Positions 58,242-64,000 of a stretch of DNA of 64,000 nucleotides are shown piece after piece. How positions within the stretch are numbered: position 1 is the first letter of the stretch; each line of letters begins with the position of its first letter. The translations under genes were made by a program, and so were the position numbers. The notes below the pieces were generated by a model that saw only the letters and a list, made by a program, of their open reading frames with translations, was not told the origin of the DNA and did no database searches. The DNA comes from Pelomonas cellulosilytica (lineage in GTDB: Bacteria; Pseudomonadota; Gammaproteobacteria; Burkholderiales; Burkholderiaceae_C): contig NZ_JAJTWU010000011.1 in the NCBI RefSeq assembly GCF_021353265.1, positions 124,001 through 188,000 of the forward strand, given 5' to 3'.

Positions 58242-59139
58242 TGTGGTGCTCAGTGCGGCACTAGCCGCACTGCTGGCGTCAGCAGCCGTGTACGCCGCGG
58301 ACGGCCCGACGCTGACCCGCGTGCGCGACACCGGCGTCATCGTCATCGGCTACCGGCCGGCATCGCTGCCGTTCTCTTTCCTGGACGCCCAGCTGCGACC
58401 CACGGGCTACACCATTGAGCTGTGCGACCGCGTGGTGGACGCGGTGCGCCAGAAGCTGCAGCTGTCCGACCTGGAGGTGCGCCGCGTCGAGGTGGCGTCC
58501 GCCACGCGCATGCCGCTGGTCATCAACGGCACGCTCGACCTGGAATGTGGCATCACGACGCACACCGCCGAGCGCGCCCGCCAGCAAGCGTTCTCGCTGA
58601 CAATCTTCGTCGCCGAGACGCGACTGATGACGCGCGCCGGTGACCGCGTGGAGAGCCTGGCCGAGCTCCGTGGCCGCACCGTGGCCACCACGGTCGGCAC
58701 GACCAGCATTCAGCACTTGGCCAAGGTCAACGAGCAACAGGGGCTGGACATCCGCATCCTCGGCGGGCTGGACGACCCGGAGGGATTCCAGTTGCTGAAG
58801 AGTGGCCGCGCCGCGGCCTTCCTGATGGACGACGTGCTACTGCGCAGCATCATGGCCCAGCAGGGCGCGGCGGCGGACGACTACCGCATCTCCGACACGG
58901 CGCTCACCGTCGAGCCCTATGCCATCGGGCTGCGCAAGGGCGACGTGCAGTTCAAGGCACTCGTGGACGGCGTGCTGGCGGGGCTCTACCGCAGCGGCGA
59001 GATCCACGCGATCTACCGGCGCTGGTTTGAGCAGCCGGTGGCGGCTTCGGGCACCAACCTCAAGCTGCCGATGAGCGCGGCGTTCCGGCGCGCGGTCGCC
59101 AACCCGACGGATTCGCCGGACCCGGAGCGCTATCGTTAG
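58219..59139 (+). CDS. Amino-acid ABC transporter substrate-binding protein (SBP_bac_3)
   Basis: A 306-residue periplasmic binding protein of the GltI/polar-amino-acid type. The signal peptide (residues 1-27, ending AAVYA) is followed by TLTRVRDTGVIVIGYRPASLPFSFLDAQLRPTGYTIELCDRVV, ECGITTHTAERARQQAFSL, and a C-terminal EIHAIYRRWFEQPV. Family members bind glutamate, aspartate or glutamine; which is unclear. Its start overlaps the rarA 3' end by 23 bases. No permease or ATPase gene adjoins it, so it is an orphan component or a recruited sensor. Confidence 0.88.
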   Translation: MKRLARLSVVLSAALAALLASAAVYAADGPTLTRVRDTGVIVIGYRPASLPFSFLDAQLRPTGYTIELCDRVVDAVRQKLQLSDLEVRRVEVASATRMPLVINGTLDLECGITTHTAERARQQAFSLTIFVAETRLMTRAGDRVESLAELRGRTVATTVGTTSIQHLAKVNEQQGLDIRILGGLDDPEGFQLLKSGRAAAFLMDDVLLRSIMAQQGAAADDYRISDTALTVEPYAIGLRKGDVQFKALVDGVLAGLYRSGEIHAIYRRWFEQPVAASGTNLKLPMSAAFRRAVANPTDSPDPERYR

Positions 59140-59152
59140 GCCAGGGAGGCTT

Positions 59153-59598
59153 ATGTCAGACTCTTCCACCCAAGTGCGTTGCGCGCACGCTTGAGCTCTG
59201 AAGATCTCGCTCAGCTTGGTGCCCTCACGCAGGCGATAGCCGGCACATGGAACGGAGAGTCGTTTTGGCTGCTAGGCCAACCCTCCACGATCATCCCTTT
59301 GGAGCCTGATCAAGACGTGCTGGCCTTCAGTCTGGCTGGCTGGATTCCGGAGCAGGCGATTGTTGTGGCGTGCAACTTTCGTGGAGCGGCGGCAGATGTG
59401 CTGTTGGCTTTTTTCGCCGGGAGGCTGGCAGATTTGTTTTGTGGGTTGGTCGCGCTTGGCTTTAAGCTGGAGTCGTATACCAGGAGCCCGTCAATGCTGA
59501 CCTTGGACGGTCGGTATTGTTCTGACGGTCTTGGCGACGTTGTTACCCCAGCTTGCTTGAACTATTGGGCAAGGGATCCCGAGTTCAGGATGTGTTGA
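59153..59598 (+). pseudogene. Low-GC orphan with probable N-terminal frameshift
   Basis: From 59179 to 59598 a 139-codon frame encodes LSSEDLAQLGALTQAIAGTW and a hydrophobic centre (AAADVLLAFFAGRLADLFCGLVALGF). The only start in that frame is a TTG at 59179 with no ribosome site. Fourteen bases of perfect initiation signal (GGGAGG, ATG 59153) instead open a different frame that stops after 13 codons at the head of the main frame. This suggests a small insertion or deletion joined them once. The GC content is visibly lower than the neighbours. I do not recognise a family; the size and setting resemble orphan immunity-type proteins, which is weak. Confidence 0.5.
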
Positions 59599-59626
59599 GG
59601 CGGGAGAGGTCCGGCAGGCCGGTGCC

Positions 59627-60967
59627 CTATCGAAAGTCGTCCAGCACGATCCCGTGGCGGTTTAGCTTGTCGTACAGCGTCTTGCGCGGCGTGCCCAGCA
59701 GCTCCATCGCCGCTGGCACTTTGCCCTGGGTCTTGCGCAGCGCCTGCTCGATGAGGGCCTTCTCCACCAGATCCATCTGCTTGGCCAGCGGCAGGTGAGG
59801 CAGCGCGTTCAGCGCGGCCTGAGGGTCCAGGTCGTCCAGCGCGAGTACGAATCGATCGGCTGCGTTGCGGATCTCGCGCACGTTGCCGGGCCAGTCTTGG
59901 GCCATTAGCTCGCGCAGCTTGTCGGGCGTCAGCTCCGGCGCGTCGCGCTCGTAGCGGGCGCAGGCCTGGGCAACGAAGTGCTCGAACAGCAGCGGGATGT
60001 CCTCCCGGCGCTCCCGCAGCGGCGGGATGTGCAGTGTCGCGATGTTCAGTCGGTAGTAGAGGTCCATGCGGAACTCGCCCTTGCTCGACTGTTCCTTCAG
60101 GTCCGACTTGCTGGCGGCGATGAAGCGCACGTTGACCGGCACCTCGTCGTTGGAGCCCAGCCGCTCGATGCGCCGCTCCTGCAGCACGCGCAGCAGCTTG
60201 ATCTGCAGCGCGATGGGCATGGTCTCGATCTCGTCGAGCAGCAGCGTGCCGCCGTTGGCATGTTCGATCTTGCCGATGCGCCGCTTGGCTGCGCTCGTGA
60301 ACGAACCGGGCTCGTGGCCGAACAGCTCGCTCTCGAACAAGGCCTCGGGCAGGCCGCCGCAGTTGATGGCGACGAAATGGCGGTCTCGGCGCGGGCTCTG
60401 GTCGTGCAGGCATCGGGCCACGAGCTCCTTGCCGGTGCCGGTCTCTCCGACGATGAGCACGTCGGCCGAGGTGCCGGCCAGCGTCAGCACTTGGCGGCGC
60501 AACTGCTGCATGGCCGGCGATTGGCCCAGCAGCGCGGCCTCGATGCCGCTGGCGCGCTGCAGCTGCGCGCGCAGCGCGTCGGCCGAGTGCCGCAGCGTGC
60601 GCAGGTCCAGCGCCCGCCGGGCCACGTCCACCAGGCGCTCGGGCGCGAAGGGCTTCTCGATGAAGTCGTAGGCCCCAGCGCGCATGGCCTGCACGGCCAT
60701 CGCCACGTCACCGTGCGCGGTGATGAGGATGACGGGAATCGCTGGGTCCGTCGCCTGCGCATGTGCCAGCAACGCTCGGCCGTCCATGCCGGGCAGGCGC
60801 ACATCGGTGATGAGCACGACCTGCGCGCCGGGCTGCAGTTGGGGCAGGGCCTCTTCGGCGCTGCGGCAAGGGAGCACGGCAAAGCCTTCCAGCTCCAGCG
60901 TCTGCGTGAGGCTCACGCGCACAGGCAGGTCGTCCTCGACGAACACGATCTTGTAGCCTTCAAACAT
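59627..60967 (-). CDS. Sigma-54-dependent response regulator, DctD-like, with GSFTSA loop
   Basis: A 446-residue NtrC-family regulator: a receiver with Asp12/Asp13 and phospho-acceptor Asp55, an AAA+ domain with Walker A GETGTGK (174-180) and FFGHEPGSFTSAAKRR-type loop at 221-226, Walker B TLLLDEIET, and a C-terminal Fis-type HTH (RKTQGKVPAAMELLGTPRKTLYDKLNRHGI). The sigma-54 contact loop is normally GAFTGA. DctD relatives regulate dicarboxylate uptake. Here the target may instead be the adjacent liv genes, because a consensus sigma-54 promoter faces them. Confidence 0.93.
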   Translation of the reverse strand: MFEGYKIVFVEDDLPVRVSLTQTLELEGFAVLPCRSAEEALPQLQPGAQVVLITDVRLPGMDGRALLAHAQATDPAIPVILITAHGDVAMAVQAMRAGAYDFIEKPFAPERLVDVARRALDLRTLRHSADALRAQLQRASGIEAALLGQSPAMQQLRRQVLTLAGTSADVLIVGETGTGKELVARCLHDQSPRRDRHFVAINCGGLPEALFESELFGHEPGSFTSAAKRRIGKIEHANGGTLLLDEIETMPIALQIKLLRVLQERRIERLGSNDEVPVNVRFIAASKSDLKEQSSKGEFRMDLYYRLNIATLHIPPLRERREDIPLLFEHFVAQACARYERDAPELTPDKLRELMAQDWPGNVREIRNAADRFVLALDDLDPQAALNALPHLPLAKQMDLVEKALIEQALRKTQGKVPAAMELLGTPRKTLYDKLNRHGIVLDDFR

Positions 60968-62810
60968 CGGGGCTCTCCCAGGGGGCGACGGCGAGGTCGA
61001 ACTCGAAGCTCATGCCGCGCGGCAGCGGTCGCGCACGCAGCGTGCCGCCGAATTCATGGACGATCTTGGCGGAGATGACCAGGCCCAGGCCCAGGCCTTC
61101 GCCGGCCGGCTTGGTCGTGAAGAAGGGCTCGAACAGGTGGTGCAGGTCCGCCTCGCCGACGCCGGCGCCGCTGTCCTGCACCTGCACGAGCGCACGCCCG
61201 TCCTGCACGGTGACATGCACGCTCAAGCGGCGCTCGGTCTCGTCCGCCATCGCGTCCATCGCGTTGCCGAACAGGTTGACCAGCACCTGCTCCAGCCGGT
61301 TGGCCTCGGCCCGCACGCGCAGGTCCGCCGGCACGTCCACGTCGGTCTGCACACCCAGCGGCCGGCTGCGGTGTTCCAGCAGCAGCAGCGCGTTGCGCAC
61401 GCTGTCCAGCAGCGGCACCGAGCCGGTGACCTGCTCGTCGGCCTTGCGGGCGAAGTTCTTCAGCTGGCGCGTGATCTGGCTCATGCGCTCGACCATGTCG
61501 TCCATGATCTGGAGGTTGGCCGCCACGGCATCGGCGCGGCCCGTTTCCAGCAGCCGGATGGAGTTGCGGGCTAGCGCCCGTAGCGCCGTAAGCGGCTGGT
61601 TGACCTCGTGCGACAGCCCGGCCGACATCTGCCCCAATACTGCCAGCTTGCTGGCCTGCAGCAGCTCGCCCTCGGTCTGCAGACGCTGGGCGATCTGCGT
61701 CTTCAGCGCATCGTTTGTGTGACGCAGCTCGGCCGTGCGGCTATCCACCAGTTGCTCCAGTTGCGCATGGGCCTGGCGCAGGGCCGTCTGAGCCTGTGTC
61801 AGCTGGCGCAACGCGCGTCGCCGGGACGACAGATACAGCACCAGCAGCCCGACGCTGGCGCCGAAGGCCGCGCCGCCCCAAGCGGCGAGCTGCGCGCGCT
61901 GGCGCACTTCGGTCAGGTCCGACAGCGCCACCAGGCGCAGCCCCAGCGGCACGAGCTGGCGCTGCTGCGCGAGCATCGGCCGGCCCTCGGCGACGTCGCC
62001 GGGCAGCGGCAGCCGCACGAGGCGGCCGCGGTGCGCCTCCAGCGCAGCCGGCAACGCGAGGTCTGCGCCGATGGCCTGCGGGTAGCGCGCGCTGGCCTGC
62101 AGCGCCGCGCGGCGAGACGGGTCGGCATGGCCCAGCACGGCGTACTTCCAGGGCTGGACCGAACTCATGATGACGACATCCTGATCGTCAGCGACAAGGA
62201 TGCGTTCGTTCTGCGAGCGCAGGCCCAGATCCACCCAGGTCGCCTCCAGCGGGGCGAGGTTGAAGCGCACGACGATGACGCCGCCCGCCGGGCCGCTGCC
62301 GCGCAGCGGGTGCAGCAGGTAGAAGTCGGTGCTGCCGGTGACCGGGTCGGCCGCAAAGAAGTGGCTGCGGCCCTGGGCCAGCACCTCCGGCAGGCGGGCC
62401 GGCGGCGTCAGCGGTTCGCTGGCGGTCAAGACCTGACCCTGGAGGTCGGCCACAAAGATCTGGCTCGTGCCGGCGCGCACGTTCACGCGCGCCAGCGTCT
62501 GGCTGGCGCTGCGCTGGCGGCCGGCGTCACCGGGGGCCAGCATCAGCGCCTGCAGCGTCGGGTCGATGGCCAGCAGGCTGGGCAACGACGCCTGCCGCCC
62601 CAGCTCGGCGGCGAGGTTGCTGGCGTACAACTCCAGCCGCTCGGTGCTGAGGGCCGAGAGCTGGTCGCGGCCGCTGCGTTCACTGAGGCGGTGCGCCAGC
62701 ACGAAGCCGAGCACCATCAGGGCGCCGGTCAGGAACAGATGAAAGCCCGGCCGGCTCAGCAGACGCAGCAGGCGCATGACGCGGGGGCGAACGGAAGAGG
62801 GCGCGGACAT
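60960..62810 (-). CDS. DctB-like membrane sensor histidine kinase
   Basis: A 616-residue kinase with two transmembrane helices (about 25-45 and near 315-335) flanking a ~270-residue periplasmic sensor of the double-CACHE type. A coiled coil (TQAQTALRQAHAQLEQLVDSR) and the kinase core follow: the His box GLSHEVNQPLTALRALARN (His near 400), NLFGNAMDAM, QDSGAGVGE and GLGLGLVISAKIV. The gene overlaps the regulator by 8 bases. Start ATG 62810 is used; a GTG at 62840 is also possible. The ligand is unknown; the CACHE fold fits small acids. Confidence 0.9.
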   Translation of the reverse strand: MSAPSSVRPRVMRLLRLLSRPGFHLFLTGALMVLGFVLAHRLSERSGRDQLSALSTERLELYASNLAAELGRQASLPSLLAIDPTLQALMLAPGDAGRQRSASQTLARVNVRAGTSQIFVADLQGQVLTASEPLTPPARLPEVLAQGRSHFFAADPVTGSTDFYLLHPLRGSGPAGGVIVVRFNLAPLEATWVDLGLRSQNERILVADDQDVVIMSSVQPWKYAVLGHADPSRRAALQASARYPQAIGADLALPAALEAHRGRLVRLPLPGDVAEGRPMLAQQRQLVPLGLRLVALSDLTEVRQRAQLAAWGGAAFGASVGLLVLYLSSRRRALRQLTQAQTALRQAHAQLEQLVDSRTAELRHTNDALKTQIAQRLQTEGELLQASKLAVLGQMSAGLSHEVNQPLTALRALARNSIRLLETGRADAVAANLQIMDDMVERMSQITRQLKNFARKADEQVTGSVPLLDSVRNALLLLEHRSRPLGVQTDVDVPADLRVRAEANRLEQVLVNLFGNAMDAMADETERRLSVHVTVQDGRALVQVQDSGAGVGEADLHHLFEPFFTTKPAGEGLGLGLVISAKIVHEFGGTLRARPLPRGMSFEFDLAVAPWESPDV

Positions 62811-62917
62811 GATGAACGGGCGGCTAGTTTGCCCAGCCACAGCGTGCGCCGAGGGCCTGTGCGACTCTTTTTTGCGCCCGGGCGGAGAACCGCCAGTGCG
62901 GCGTGCGGTTTGTGCGG

Positions 62918-62964
62918 ATTTCCGCCCAGTTCTGGGAGGGTGACACTCGTGATTTCTGCCCAGT
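62918..62964. repeat. Duplicated 13-bp element upstream of the sigma-54 promoter
   Basis: ATTTCCGCCCAGT (62918-62930) and ATTTCTGCCCAGT (62952-62964) differ at one base and repeat in the same direction 34 bp apart. The first is followed by an inverted CCCAG-TT-CTGGG. Candidate upstream activating sites for the DctD-like regulator. Confidence 0.6.
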
Positions 62965-63048
62965 GCCGCCCTTTGTGGGAGGGATCAAACGGTCCAGGGT
63001 GGCGGACCGTCGGTGAATACCCTTGAAACACAGGCTCGCGCCGAGGTT

Positions 63049-63063
63049 TGGCACGAGGGTTGC
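63049..63063 (+). promoter_or_regulatory. Consensus sigma-54 (RpoN) promoter of livH
   Basis: TGGCACG-N4-TTGC matches the -24/-12 consensus exactly, including GG and GC ten bases apart. It faces livH, whose ATG is 57 bp downstream. No competing promoter elements were recognised in the gap. Confidence 0.85.
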
Positions 63064-63119
63064 GATTTCTCCCGGGTCGCTTGGCGCATGCTGCGCCCAT
63101 TCCGTTTCAGGAGCCCCCC

Positions 63120-64000
63120 ATGGACATGGAGACTCTCGTCCAGCAGATCATCAACGGCCTCGTGCTCGGGAGCATGTATGCCCTCGTCGCGCTGGGCTAC
63201 ACGATGGTCTACGGCATCATCAACCTCATCAACTTCGCGCACGGCGAGATCCTCATGGTCGGCGCGATGGTCAGCTGGACCGTCGTCAGCTTCCTCGCCG
63301 ACTCGGGCCTGCCCGGCTGGGCGCTGATGCTGGTCGGCCTCGCATGCGCCATCGTCGTCTGCACGTTGCTGAACTACTCGGTCGAGAAGATCGCCTACCG
63401 GCCGCTGCGCAATGCACCGCGCCTGGCGCCGCTGATCACGGCCATGGGCATGTCGCTGCTGCTGCAGGTGCTGGCAATGATCATCTGGAAGCCCAACCCC
63501 AAGCCCTTCCCGTTGCTGCTGCCTACCGACCCGTTCGACCTGGGCGGGCCGGTCATCACCGTCACGCAGTGCCTGATCCTGGGTCTGACGGTCGCCATCC
63601 TGGCCGCGCTGATGTACCTCGTGAATTTCACGAAGCTGGGCCGCGCGATGCGCGCGACGGCCGAGAACCCACGCGTTGCCGGGCTGATGGGCGTGAAGCC
63701 CGACTTCATCATCTCGATGACCTTCGTCATCGGTGCGGCGCTGGCCGCCGTGGCCGGTCTGATGTGGGCGGCCAACTACGGCACGGTGCAGCACACGATG
63801 GGCTTCATGCCCGGCTTGAAGGCCTTCACGGCCGCGGTGCTGGGCGGCATCGGCAACCTGGCTGGCGCCGTCGTCGGCGGTGTGCTGCTAGGCCTCATCG
63901 AGGCCATCGGTGCCGGCTACCTTGGTGACCTGACGGGCGGCGTGCTGGGCAGCCACTACGCCGATATCTTCGCCTTCGTGGCCCTGATCCTGGTGCTGAC
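63120..64000 (+). CDS. livH: Branched-chain amino-acid ABC transporter permease LivH, C-terminus outside window
   Basis: The first 293 codons of a LivH-type inner-membrane permease. It begins MDMETLVQQIINGLVLGSMYALVALGYTMVYGIINLINFAHGEI, a near-diagnostic LivH block, and contains the LGRAMRATAENPRVAGLMGV cytoplasmic loop that contacts the ATPases, and AVLGGIGNLAGAVVGG. CAGGAG lies 6 bases before the ATG. Further liv genes are expected past the window edge. The sigma-54 promoter makes its expression probably dependent on an enhancer-binding protein. Confidence 0.95.
   Translation, partial: MDMETLVQQIINGLVLGSMYALVALGYTMVYGIINLINFAHGEILMVGAMVSWTVVSFLADSGLPGWALMLVGLACAIVVCTLLNYSVEKIAYRPLRNAPRLAPLITAMGMSLLLQVLAMIIWKPNPKPFPLLLPTDPFDLGGPVITVTQCLILGLTVAILAALMYLVNFTKLGRAMRATAENPRVAGLMGVKPDFIISMTFVIGAALAAVAGLMWAANYGTVQHTMGFMPGLKAFTAAVLGGIGNLAGAVVGGVLLGLIEAIGAGYLGDLTGGVLGSHYADIFAFVALILVL

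Larger units (their letters stand above)
62811..63119. other. 309-bp divergent control region between the kinase and livH
   Basis: No gene is visible. It holds a sigma-54 promoter (63049-63063), two copies of the 13-mer ATTTC(C/T)GCCCAGT at 62918-62930 and 62952-62964, two TGGGAGGG motifs at 62933-62940 and 62976-62983, and a 7-bp inverted repeat ACGGTCC/GGACCGT at 62989-63010. The copies of the 13-mer are 34 bp apart, about three helical turns. All are 60-130 bp upstream of the promoter, the range where enhancer-binding activators act. Confidence 0.75.

Overview
The window is a 64 kb piece of a GC-rich (by eye well above 65%), gene-dense chromosome. The gene content points to a betaproteobacterium of the order Burkholderiales, probably the Leptothrix/Rubrivivax/Roseateles side of it. 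The clues are a PEP-CTERM exosortase substrate, a biotin-independent malonate decarboxylase cluster, DctB/DctD-like regulators, methyl-accepting chemotaxis proteins ending in DWETF, and a parE-parC operon carrying a lytic transglycosylase. The genus is an inference. I see no rRNA, tRNA, CRISPR array, insertion sequence or prophage. Almost everything looks like core chromosome; the one compositional outlier is a low-GC, apparently frameshifted orphan at 59153-59598.

Layout. 1-4660 (minus): an exported amidohydrolase, an MFS transporter, a 41-residue membrane microprotein and a methyltransferase, followed by dapA and bamC. 4718-10316 (plus): parE, a GNAT acetyltransferase, a lytic transglycosylase and parC, the last three joined by ATGA overlaps. 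10534-16457: a PEP-CTERM protein, a BamE-like lipoprotein, pyrD, a LysR/EamA divergent pair, a DAHP synthase and rpiA. 16494-29112 (minus): two chemoreceptors with almost identical signalling modules, mnmC, a beta-CASP nuclease, a 1408-residue SNF2 helicase and rhlE. 29360-33909 (plus): ettA, then a Spy/CpxP-like chaperone with a response regulator and a histidine kinase.

33921-43912 (minus) is a complete malonate-use locus: mdcR, a TRAP transporter (P-Q-M), then mdcA-C-D-E-G-B-H. It lies downstream of trpS, a DUF3717-DUF1289 fusion and a MATE pump. A TTGAC-N4-GTCAA site between mdcR and the transporter is the likely operator. The TRAP genes should import malonate. MdcA/C/D/E should decarboxylate it to acetate. 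MdcB, MdcG and MdcH should build and charge the acyl-carrier prosthetic group.

46812-59139 holds housekeeping genes: purN, a DUF1345 membrane protein, an rRNA methyltransferase, a fatty-acid desaturase, a DUF3016 protein, rpmB-rpmG, trxB, a Crp/Fnr regulator, ftsK-lolA-rarA and an amino-acid binding protein. 59627-64000 holds a DctD/DctB-like two-component system reading left and a liv branched-chain amino-acid permease gene reading right. The 309 bp between them contains a consensus sigma-54 promoter facing livH and repeated elements about 80-120 bp upstream of it. The regulator's sigma-54 contact loop reads GSFTSA instead of GAFTGA. I regard this divergent unit, the near-perfect identity of the two chemoreceptor modules, and the chain-overlapped microprotein as the most interesting items in the window.
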